From NCBI GenBank assembly GCA_014773175.1, contig VXCM01003204.1:5876-69875 (forward strand): DNA of 64,000 nucleotides. The letters run 5' to 3'. Of this stretch, positions 25,136-35,194 are shown piece after piece. How positions within the stretch are numbered: position 1 is the first letter of the stretch; each line of letters begins with the position of its first letter. The notes under the pieces are model-generated. The model saw only the letters and a list, made by a program, of their open reading frames with translations, was not told the DNA's origin and made no database searches. Source of the stretch: Lucifuga dentata. Lineage: Eukaryota > Chordata > Actinopteri > Ophidiiformes > Bythitidae. The translations under genes were made by a program, and so were the position numbers.

Positions 25136-25862
25136 ATTAATGCTGCATTCATTGTTCCTCTGAACTGGGAAGTTGCAACTCAGAATTATGTCATTTATGA
25201 CCACCACGCATTCAAGCTAAACAAAGTGGGAGACAGCATGGACAACATTGTTTTGTTTGCTCTCTTGGATCAAAAGAAGCTATGTTTTAATGTTTATGAG
25301 TTATTTACCTTTCAAAACAGCTACTGCATTACCAGTGTTATATGTTTATTCTGTTACTTATTGATAGAAAGAAAATGCTTGTAAACATCCATTAACAGCG
25401 GGGTCCAAAAGTCTGAGAACACTGTGAAAATGCTTCTATTTTGCATTCTTTTTGAATTTAATACAAGATTTTTCATTACAAATGATAATATCATCTTAAC
25501 AATTTGAGTGAAAAGTTGAGTCTTAGAAAAATGTCCATGAATTTCAGAATATAGTATTTGGTATTGCCCCCCCCCCCCCCCCNCAATATTCCAAAGAGCT
25601 TCTTGTGATGTCAGACTTTGATTATTTCCAGATTTACATGGAAAACATCACAGATTTTCTCTGTGGTCTCAGACTTTTGGACCCCACTGGATAGATAGAG
25701 AAATTACTGTTTATGGTGTGAGCAGCCATGTTGAAATGATGTTAATACGACCTCATGCTTGGGAAAACTTGTCTGACTTTCCGAGTCAGAATTCTGAGTT
25801 GAAGCAGCATTTTCTTTGACTTTTCCTTGGAAATCGGATTTTCGAACTTCCGAGTTCACAAC
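25136..25862 (+). mobile_element. Dispersed inverted-repeat element, copy 1
   Basis: It starts near TGCTGCATTCATTG and ends near GAACTTCCGAGTTC. It is homologous in opposite orientation to 19536-19860. It is interrupted at 25396-25689 by a separate Tc1-like MITE that copy 2 lacks. Sequence style at the ends also resembles the element at 62175-62763. Confidence 0.6.
25396..25689. mobile_element. Tc1/mariner-like MITE nested in an older element
   Basis: The ends are CAGCGGGGTCCAAAAGTCTG and, as reverse complement of the right end, CAGTGGGGTCCAAAAGTCTG, a nearly perfect TIR of more than 20 bp. TA dinucleotides lie just outside each end. This TIR type belongs to widespread fish Tc1-like elements. 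A poly-C tract with an N at 25583 lies inside. Confidence 0.75.
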
Positions 25863-26109
25863 AATCACTGTATAAGAAGTATGGCATGAACACACACACA
25901 CACAATTGTGTTAGCACCAATCTTATTTCAAAATAAAGACTCATATGACACCATCAAAAAAAAAAAAAAAAAACNAAAAAAAAAAAAAAAAAACCCTCTC
26001 AGAAATTAAATAACTCAAAATCTCAATAATTTACTCTGCAAATTTTATTGCATTTCTGGTTATAATCAATTTTATTAAATTTATTGAACAATAACTGTAT
26101 AAAAGGTCT

Positions 26110-26410
26110 CTTTCCTAAAGCCATATGTATTGATTTTCTGTTTTGTCACTGTGACTCATCAAATCCTTTTTCTAACTTTCTTTGTTATTGTTAAGATGTT
26201 CTCCTAAAACTGATCAAGGCACATCTCTGTGTTTTATTGGGGAACCACAGGGAACTTTACTTTTATTCTAGTATAAATTATCTCCTTTCTGTATATTAGG
26301 TTCCCAGCTGATGAGCTCTATGCTGATGATACATTAATTTATCTTTCTGAACCCAAACTTTAATTTTAACTGTACTCTGACCTTGTTTGTCTAAATAATG
26401 GGCTACAACT
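26110..26410 (+). pseudogene. Degenerate L1-type reverse transcriptase relic
   Basis: Bases 26313-26357 translate to ELYADDTLIYLSEPK, the YADD active-site block of L1-type non-LTR reverse transcriptases. About 110 bp upstream, the words around 26213 (DQGTSLCF in one frame) resemble a decayed form of the conserved RQG block. No long open frame is left, so it is a dead fragment. Confidence 0.5.
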
Positions 26411-29065
26411 AACTAAGTCATATATATGCATGAAGATAAAAGAAATTTGTATGTTCTTCGTTGTAAATTTTGAGATCAGCCAAGCGCAGCTGGGGCCTTT
26501 ACGTCATGGTTTTAACAGAAGAGGAAGAGTCGGTAACAAGTCCTGAGACGTAAGAGCAAAGTAGGTCAATTTCATCATGAGTGATTATCAAGAAAATATT
26601 TTATTGTTATCAAAAATTAAACTGTGATGGATGTGTGGTTGATTGTGTTATTGTTCCAGTAAACGAGTGAGTCAGTGTTTATTGTTTAAGAAAACATAGT
26701 AGAAAAGGAACAGGACTAGTTATACAGGACTAGTTTATAACAACATTTACATCTAAAAACAAAATCCCATTATTACATATATTTGAGTTTAAGATACTTT
26801 CAGACCTATTTAAAGGCTAGATCTGAAAGATATTTATCTGGATTTACTCTTTTACAACCTATAAAATTGTACACTATAAAAATTCACTCTGACCATAATT
26901 ATTACACATCTTTTAGCAGTTATCAAGGAAGTACAGTATTTTCTCCTGGAATTGGATGTATGAATAATCATTATTGTTTAACTAAGGAGTGGACTGTATA
27001 TGAAACTAACGTCAGTGGTTTATTTCACACTGTAACTAGTCACATATCACACATTGATACAGAATTTTCCAGGCAAATTCACTCATTATATTATTGCATT
27101 CCCCATTATGTTATCTGACTTTGAGCTTTTACAACTGTTGGGATGCTCCTTCATCAGAGATATAACAAATATCCAACGGTGTTACGAACACAAACACCTT
27201 TGTGACCTCATTCTTATCTCATGCAAATACTCCGGATCATTGCAACATTTTTCAATACCTTGTGTTTATTTTCAACCTGGCAACCACCTCCAGTGGCCTT
27301 TCATTGTTGACACAAGTGTGTCTTGTTTCAGGAATGATCGTGGTGAAAGGCACGCTTAAAATAAACACTGTATAAAAGGACATTTTCCCTCTGATTTCCC
27401 TCAAGGGAAAGTTTTAAGGAGATGATGCTGCACATTAACCTTTTGACCAAACACAGATATGCAAAACTGATTTACCATACATCAGTGAGTAATTCCAATG
27501 AGTGTAAAGGTTCAACGTTAAACACTTTGCCACCCATAATGATTGTGTACCATTACATAATTCCCACTTAAGCTACAGACAGTATAGTCTATTTGCTGTC
27601 TATCCTATACACAGCAAATAGGAAAAGACTCATTTATAATTTTTCTGCAATTCATCTTTGTTATGACTCGTATCACAGCATCGCTGAAACTTTACTTTTT
27701 ACTCTTTTATTACTGTAGTTCACTATTCATTATCTCTCTGTGTACACAGCTCAATATACAGCCTGTTCCAAGCTTTGAAGATAAGAACGTCATGCACATC
27801 ACTCTCACATCCACTCTTATCAAAATACAATGTTTCCTCAGGATGGAGAGAGAGAGAGAGAGGCAACAGGAGCTCAGACAACCTCAGCAACAGTAAATGA
27901 AGGAGGCCTCTAACTGTTAGTTGGCAGAACATTAAGTCATTAAGTCATTTCTCCTGGTCACACCTTTACTACTTTGTACCCTTACGTTGACTGTTACGAC
28001 ATAATTTTTAATTTTTCACTCAAAGCGAGACGTTGAGTACAATGCCCAGCCCGCTTATCAAAGTTGACTCATGATGGTGGCGCTTAGAAAGCTACTGGGA
28101 AAACTGAAGTGGAACAGAATGGAAACTTGGGCCATATCGTCATTAGGCCATATAATGGAAAATGCAGTCATTTATTGGGATTGGCACTGAATCATGCTGG
28201 TTTTGGGTGTGGACAAAAATTAAAAATGTACAAGTCATGCATGAACTGTGAACAGAATCATGTTGTGGCCATGGGAAGATACACCAGTTCTCTTTTTGAT
28301 TTTAGGAAGCTATTTAATTCCCCACAGAGCTACAGCAATACAATGAGAAAGCTCACATGCAGAAACTCACGGATGTATATGTATGAAGCAAAGTTACAGG
28401 AAGATAAATTAATTCATGAGGCAATAACTTAGATTTGAAATATTGAAAGTAGGTGAACAAAATGTTGCCAGTTAAGTATGAAGGCTTTTAAAAATAATGA
28501 CATAGCTGGGTAAATGTAATATACAAAGTATTTACAAAACAAGGTCGGCAGAAAGGTTTGTTAAGGTCTCAGTCGATTGTGTTGGAATAACATTGTAGAT
28601 TCTCTACATATGAATAATACTGTACATTCTGTGTCAATTGTACTGTATTTGTAAGAAACAACTAAAAGGAAAAAAATATTTGATTTTAATAAAAATGGAA
28701 TAAAGCAAAAAGTAGTCTGTAACCGTTCTATTCCTAATCAGTAAGAATTAATAAAGTAAGATAAACTTGTGGTTTGTTATGATTTAAACCTCTAATATTG
28801 TTATTGTGTCCTGAATCAGTGTTGTCAGTGTTTAATGAGATGTCACAGGAATTTATAAGAGTGAACGTTGGCTTTAAAGGACCATACCGTCCATTTTGTA
28901 TGTTTGAGCCTAATATGTTTCATTATTGACAATCATTTCCCAAAGGATAAAACTGCATTTCAGCTTTCCTGATATTTTGCAAAATCTCTTAATCTTTCAA
29001 AATCAAATATTCAAGCGATACACCCACCTTAAAAATCGATGTTTCGCCTGCTAATAGTACGCAGA

Positions 29066-29200
29066 CTTATGAAGTCATGGTCATTTAAATTTTTCGATAA
29101 ATGCAGGTCTTCTTTTGAGACTATATTCCCCGNCTTATGAAGTCATGGTCATTTAAATTTTTCGATAAATGCAGGTCTTCTTTTGAGACTATATTCCCCG
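29066..29200. repeat. 67-bp duplication around a single N (assembly artefact)
   Basis: Bases 29066-29132 recur exactly at 29134-29200, with N at 29133. Confidence 0.85.
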
Positions 29201-29318
29201 TTGGAGACATAAGTTCACTCCGCACAAAATAAAATAAAGTAACTTCTAAAAAACCCCTGCATACACGTCTTGTTCACGATGATGGATTACCTATCCCAAG
29301 AACATTTCAATTATCAAC

Positions 29319-29453
29319 AATTTTAATGACGTACCAGAATGTACTCAAACCAATGGCAGTCTGGAAGGCAGGAAAAACATTTTTTNAATTTTAATGACGT
29401 ACCAGAATGTACTCAAACCAATGGCAGTCTGGAAGGCAGGAAAAACATTTTTT
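29319..29453. repeat. 67-bp duplication around a single N (assembly artefact)
   Basis: Bases 29319-29385 recur exactly at 29387-29453, with N at 29386. Confidence 0.85.
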
Positions 29454-30317
29454 TAAATTCACCATTCCATTAGTATGCTTTGGGAGATGAATGTCAGTAA
29501 GGTTACAGGTATGAAAATTGAATATATTAGACTCACGCAAGCAAAATGGACAGTATGGTCCTTTAATCCTCTGGAGTCTAAAGTCATTTTTGCAATTCTT
29601 TTTCATTAGAATTTGTCTTTCATTCAGCACAAACATCAAAGAAGAACATAAAGTCAAGTAAAGAAGAATTTTCAAGAATTTTTGTTCTTCATTTTTGGAA
29701 TTAAATCTTTAATTTTTAATTTCAGCAGATTTTTTTTCTATAATTGATTAAAAAACATCAATTAGAAAATGAAAAACTTTCAGTAATGAATTCTTTAAGA
29801 TTTTATCTAAAAATTTGAAAATATTATTCTCACAACTTCTGCTCTCACATTTTCTAGAATTAACTTTTTTTGAAAGACAGGCAGAAATTTTACTAAAGAA
29901 TTTCCTGCAGTGCAGCTTGTAAGTGGAAAAGATGAAAGTGACAAAGATTTTAAGACTACAAAGGATGAACATAAGACTCCCCTCAAAAAAGAAAGTGACT
30001 TACTTTTAATTAAATTACAGAATGTACCTTTAAGTGGGATGAGTAGAAGCATGACTACCTGTACTGCAGACAGGAACAGGATGTGTAGATTTGAGATGGT
30101 CAGGCTGAGAAGTTGCTCTCCTTGCTTGTAAACATCTGAAACAATAACAAAATGTAGGCAAAATCTGAACAATGTCAAAAGAGAGTCACACAAATACTAT
30201 TTAAGCATATCTGAATATCGATGCGCATTGAGATGATTAAATTAAAAGGAGATCCTACAGCTAAAAGGATTTCCACCACTTCTATTTAATACACTAGCAC
30301 CACCTAGCGGCAATTAA

Positions 30318-30801
30318 AGGACCACACTGTCCATTTTGCATGTTTAAGCCAAAAAAATACTACCCATGTATCATACAATACCGACAATTTCCAAAACATA
30401 AAACCATGTTAGTTTTTCTATTTTTTTGCCAAATCCCCTATTTTTTTCAAAATCAAAAATTCAATGTTTCACCTGCTAACACGTACATCCAAATATAGAA
30501 GGGACAGTCGTTTTTAAATCCTTAGTAAAAAGTTGTCTTCTCCTGGGACTATATTCCCTGGCGGAGACATATATTGTCTTCTGTGCAGCTGTGTTAAATA
30601 AAGTTATTTTGACAAAAAAAAAAAGACAAAAAAAAAAAANAAAAAAAAAAAACAACTTAATATGTGATGGTTTGCTTATCTCAAGCACATTTCAAGCCTC
30701 TACAAGTTGATTTTAAAAACACGAAATAATTATCAGTATCGTGTATGCAGGTTATACTGTATATATTGAGCTCAAACATGCAAAAACTCCGGTACTGTCC
30801 T
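30318..30801. mobile_element. TTAA-flanked MITE, copy B
   Basis: It belongs to the same family as the element at 28878-29562. The left end is AGGACCACACTGTCCATTTTG and the right end, in reverse complement, begins AGGACAGTACCGGAG. TTAA is present at 30314-30317 and 30802-30805. Internal stretches such as the TTTCACCTGCTAA and ACTATATTCCC words are shared between the copies. Confidence 0.7.
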
Positions 30802-30870
30802 TTAAGCTTTGGTAAGCCTCTATGTGCTGCCAACCATGATACACACTGGAGATAAGAAACAGTCTGATCT

Positions 30871-30912
30871 GGATACAGTATCAAACCTCTTAAGAGGTTT
30901 GATACTGTATCC
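30871..30912. repeat. Perfect 42-bp palindrome without spacer
   Basis: Bases 30871-30891 are the exact reverse complement of 30892-30912, centred on CTCTTAAGAG. It lies about 70 bp beyond MITE copy B and about 140 bp past the proposed znf281 polyadenylation signal. It could form a cruciform or an RNA hairpin, or be an inverted assembly join. Confidence 0.9.
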
Positions 30913-31054
30913 CATCCACACCTTTGACAAGAACACATAAAGGAAAAACACTTCAGTTCAATTAAAATATAGAAATGCACTTAACTAATGGATTGACATG
31001 TTTAACATCACGTACCGCATAAAGAATGACAGTCATACTTCATGATAACAGCAT

Positions 31055-33550
31055 TTTATTGTTTTTTTCCCTAATCGGTTTTAAATTCATTGGACAAAAT
31101 CAGCCTTATGAAAAACTTCACAAGAATCTGAAAGAAAATTAAAATGGAGGAAAACATCAGCGACAAAATTTGGCGGTGACAAAAAAGGGAAAAGATAAGA
31201 AAGATAATAAAAAAAATTTAAATTTATGCTGGGGTCAAAATTAAGTAAATTAAGATGTAGTGTTTTGTACATTTCTGTAAACGGCGTATTTCACTGAAAC
31301 AATATGGCAAAAAAGAAAATGTGTGGAGGAGACAGGAGGTCTAACTGCAGGCGCAACACTGGTTGGCATTTGACATTTACAAAAACCCTTCAAGCAACAG
31401 CTTCCCAATAGGTCACATAAATGTCATTTTCACAAACGTTAAAAAATAGTCACACAGAAAATTTTTCAACTCACAACAGCATCTCTGCTACATACAGTAC
31501 ATCAAACTTTCACTCCTTTGTCCCTGCTTTACAGTGATATGAGGTATATGCTCGGCAAATGCTAGTTTGTTTACCCCTCGACCTTTAAACAAAGCAACAT
31601 AGTTTATCATCTCAGCGATCAGTCAGCGTCCCTGGTGATATTGCAGCATCGCAATCATTCAACCATGTTTCAGGATTGCTTAAAACAACAAAGCATTGTA
31701 GCATAAAGGGGTTTAAAAACTCGTTCGTGAGATTTCCAGCACTCACGGTCTGTTGTAGAAATGGAAGACAGCGCAGTTNTTTAAAAACTCGTTCGTGAGA
31801 TTTCCAGCACTCACGGTCTGTTGTAGAAATGGAAGACAGCGCAGTTATTGTCAGTTTTATGAAAAATGTACAGCATAAACACGTTTAAAAATCAGCAAAA
31901 ATTACATCTAACATTTTCTATATATTTCAACATTATCTTGCCCCTGTATTTCTCAGGAGTAGGCACCCAATTTCTAATGGGAGAAATGCTTGGTATTGCC
32001 AGCACACGCAAAGGATCTGAAGGGTTACTGTTACATCAAATTCTGGTCAGCCATCTTTTTCCTCATGGATGGCTGCCTCTGTAACAGCAGAAGAAATACT
32101 CGATCACTAACACATTTGTCATCAAATTCAATTAAAAAAAAAAAGCAAAGCTGCTAAATTGGGTAACAAGTAAAACTAAAACTAAGGGTATGAATTACAT
32201 TTACATTATCCCAATTAAATGTTAATGCTTTTAAAATCCCTCCACCCCTCCCCATCTAACCCCCCCCCAAAAAAAACAAAAAAAATCAGAAGAGAAAATA
32301 TTAATGAAAATCCCATGGCCACGCCCACCCACATTCGCATATCAACCCACCCACCAACCCATATGAACCATGCTACCCAAACAAAGGGTAATCCAATCAT
32401 CCGGAATATGTTCAACTCCCCAAAACCCATCTGCATATGCCCAAATGACCACACGTCTCCTCTGAAAGCCATTTTTGACATTTGAGCTTTCTTGATCTGA
32501 TGGGGTGGTTATGTGAGGGGAAAAAAAANTTTTTTTTTTTTTTTTTTTAAGAAATAAGAGAATGGAGGAAGAAGAAGAGGGCAGGAAGGGGAAGGCCATT
32601 CTATCGCTGTCCAACAGCAACCTCTATTGGCCAAAGAAAAGCCCTAACATCACTTTTGTTCTCCAAAAATATAACAAGGACAACATCTACCCCCTGAACC
32701 TGCTCTGTTCTTCTTCTGCTTCACCTGGCAACTCCCCAGAATGATTAAATCTGTTATTTTACATAATATATATTTTTATAAATATATATAATATATATAT
32801 GGCCCTTATTGAAGAAAAAGTGAGTTTCACATTGACAAGAAAGTACCATAATCTCTATATCGCCAAGTAGAAAGTGTTCTCAGTGTTCAGGTGAGCTGGC
32901 AGCAGTCTGTTTCTGTCACACTCATTCAACAAGTACTAAAACATAAGAAAAATCCTCTTTTAAGCTGCTTACCGACACTTGTGAAATGAGTGCTCACTGC
33001 ACCTCACAGGCTCCTCCTTTTCCACTTTTTCCTGAGTAATACTTTTAACCTTGTAACAGACAATAACATCTTCTTCTTCTTCATTTTTTTCTTTTTTTTT
33101 TTTCTTTTTTCTTTTTGCTATTTCAATCCTGGGCTATTCCCTGCCATCTTCTCATGGTTATTTCCATTATTATTTTACAATTGCAAAGTTGATTGCTAAA
33201 ACACTTCAGCTCATGGGAAAGGAAACATCTGATGCGACCCTATGCTTAATTAAAAAGTACTGTCAGTTCAGTGATCAATGAGGAGACCTAATGTCACTAA
33301 TATGACAAGAATAAACAGTCAATACATATTTAACTTAAAAAAGATACCTTAAAATTGCATTTGCAGCAGGCCTTGTAGGCTTATTGTGGGGGAGAAGAAT
33401 TGGGCACATAAACAGCAACAGTATAATTAAAATAAAGATGTCACTTAAAAAAATAATAACAATAATAATAATATAATAATAAAATAGAAGCACTAACAAA
33501 TTAAAAATAAAAAATAATGTTCAACAGGGTGTTCTCTCCCTCCCAGGCTT
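31055..33550 (-). other. znf281: Probable znf281 3' UTR with AATAAA at 31055-31060
   Basis: After the stop at 33551 the minus strand has no further exon. The clearest AATAAA hexamer noticed on that strand is at 31060-31055, which would give a 3' UTR of about 2.5 kb. The region is A/T-rich with homopolymers and includes a 67-bp artefactual duplication at 31712-31846. Earlier signals may be used; the end is inferred. Confidence 0.4.
31712..31846. repeat. 67-bp duplication around a single N (assembly artefact)
   Basis: Bases 31712-31778 recur exactly at 31780-31846, with N at 31779, inside the probable znf281 3' UTR. Confidence 0.85.
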
Positions 33551-35194
33551 TCATCTGTAGCTTTGGCTTGTTGGGGTTTTGGAACCTGTATTTACTGGCT
33601 CATTGACATCAGCTAACAAACTACTATACCCTGAGAATTCAGACACAGGCGTCCTTATCCTGTGGCCCACCTCCCCACTGGAGTCAGTGCCATAAGACAA
33701 ACCAGGGCCATCTGACTTGAACTGGGAGCCAAACGCCTGGGCAAAGTTTTCTATATGGTAAGAAGACTTGGAGGAGTCCAGAGAGGCCAGGTCCTGCGAG
33801 GAGACCAGAGGGTAAACCGTGGTGCCATTCTTGACTGGTGGCTGGTCCTTCTGGCTACTCAGGTCTGATGGGCTGATCTGGTAGGAGGATGGGGGCGTGG
33901 AGGAGTGCTGCTTCTCCATCTGGTCAGTGAGCTCCTGAGACGGGGTGAGCTGCTGGTGTGTGGAAGGCTCCAGGTTGCTCAGGTGGAAGCTGTGCTGTGG
34001 CGAGGAGCCCGTCAACATCGCAAAGTGTGACTTTGGCACAGAGGAGGGCAGCGAATGTGAGGCCACTGACTGGCCAAACCCACAACCCAATGGGGAAGTA
34101 GTGTAGATGTTCTTGTCAGAGTAGAGGGGATTACCCTGGTGGGAACTTGTGAATGGTCCAGAGGCGGGGGGCCCAGGACCCAATGGGAAGCTGGCACTGT
34201 GGCTGGTGCGCTCCAAGGCCTGCAGCAGGAAACGGGAGTATTCGTTCATGATCACAGTTTTGTCTCCAGATGGACTGGGGCTGTCAGTGTTGTGGCCAAG
34301 GTCAGGGCCATCGGTTGACGTAGGGTTCAGTTCCACATGCTGGTCACTGATGTCAAAGTGTACGTCGTGGTGCGAGCCATCGGGTTTTTGAGTGTAGTGG
34401 TCCAACAGGCTCTGCAGGACTTCATCGGGGATCCCTGACTTGTCATGCTTGTCCACCCCCATAGTGGAGGTGTCCAGCAAACTCAGGGATGTGTCACTAT
34501 CCAGCACGCTGGAAACCACGCCCTGAATGACAGGCTGCTGGGAAGAAAGGTGGCCAACGCCAACATCAAACTCACTGCTGGTTCCTCCAGCCACTGCAGG
34601 CCCTGAGGAAGTGACATTGTTTGCTGCATGAAGGTACCGTCTCTTCTTGAGAAACTGCATTGCGTCGTCATAATTGCTGCTCGTGGGCCCTACTTTGGCC
34701 CCATTACCCTGCATAAGGCCAAGGCCATCCATGCCACCACTTTGCTCCATGGAACCTGGTTTGGCCTGTCCCAGGCCAATCTTATCGAGGCTCTTACGAT
34801 TGGCTTTCTTGAATGCCATCTTTGGAGCGCGGCCATGGTGGGCTTGCTGCATGCTGGGTCCTGGGTCACTAGAGGAGGACACTGTTTGATTCTCTATGGA
34901 GTACTCATGGACACTGTAACTTCCAGGTATTGCCCCATGAATGTGTGACATCCCCAACCCTGCTGGTGCTGTTCCTCCCTCCCCTTTCTTCCTCTTGCGT
35001 TCCCCTCCCTCTGCAAAATTTTTGGACTTTCCCCTCTTTCTCCCAGTACTTCCATTATTTCCCTGAGTGATTCCATAGCTGCCATGCCCCAGGTCTACAC
35101 AACCCAGGTCAATCATCCCAGGATCCAGCCCCTTCTTTATGGCTTCTCCACAGGTTCGCTTGTGCTTCAGCAATCGGTCTGTCCTAGAAAAATA
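33551..35194 (-). CDS. znf281: znf281 last coding exon (C-terminal region)
   Basis: 548 codons including the stop. It finishes finger 4, then carries a long disordered region with family blocks [42 protein letters not shown] and [17 protein letters not shown], and ends with TPTSQSYR. These blocks discriminate ZNF281 from ZNF148. Confidence 0.92.
   Translation of the reverse strand, partial: YFSRTDRLLKHKRTCGEAIKKGLDPGMIDLGCVDLGHGSYGITQGNNGSTGRKRGKSKNFAEGGERKRKKGEGGTAPAGLGMSHIHGAIPGSYSVHEYSIENQTVSSSSDPGPSMQQAHHGRAPKMAFKKANRKSLDKIGLGQAKPGSMEQSGGMDGLGLMQGNGAKVGPTSSNYDDAMQFLKKRRYLHAANNVTSSGPAVAGGTSSEFDVGVGHLSSQQPVIQGVVSSVLDSDTSLSLLDTSTMGVDKHDKSGIPDEVLQSLLDHYTQKPDGSHHDVHFDISDQHVELNPTSTDGPDLGHNTDSPSPSGDKTVIMNEYSRFLLQALERTSHSASFPLGPGPPASGPFTSSHQGNPLYSDKNIYTTSPLGCGFGQSVASHSLPSSVPKSHFAMLTGSSPQHSFHLSNLEPSTHQQLTPSQELTDQMEKQHSSTPPSSYQISPSDLSSQKDQPPVKNGTTVYPLVSSQDLASLDSSKSSYHIENFAQAFGSQFKSDGPGLSYGTDSSGEVGHRIRTPVSEFSGYSSLLADVNEPVNTGSKTPTSQSYR

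Larger units (their letters stand above)
28878..29562. mobile_element. TTAA-flanked MITE, copy A
   Basis: The left end AGGACCATACCGTCCATTTTG and the right end, read in reverse complement, AGGACCATACTGTCCATTTTG form a TIR of at least 20 bp with one mismatch. TTAA lies on both sides (28874-28877 and 29563-29566). It is non-coding. Two internal 67-bp duplications around single Ns (29133, 29386) inflate its length and are assembly artefacts. The TTAA target suggests a piggyBac-type transposase source; a TA target with one more TIR base is an alternative. Confidence 0.7.
22001..31034. other. Region upstream of muc13 and beyond the znf281 3' end
   Basis: The first 200 bp or so (to about 22220) is probably the muc13 5' leader and promoter. 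The remainder holds transposon debris listed separately, a 55-N gap, short homopolymers and no open frame that I recognise as a gene. The frames at 26783-27118 and 28109-28432 are unsupported. Confidence 0.5.

Noticed and set aside
26783..27118. 111-codon plus-strand open frame
   Set aside because: No recognisable domain. It follows the L1 relic, but its sequence does not resemble endonuclease or RT blocks that I know.
28109..28432. 107-codon plus-strand open frame
   Set aside because: No recognisable domain, no supporting splice sites or neighbours, and AT-rich composition; likely chance.
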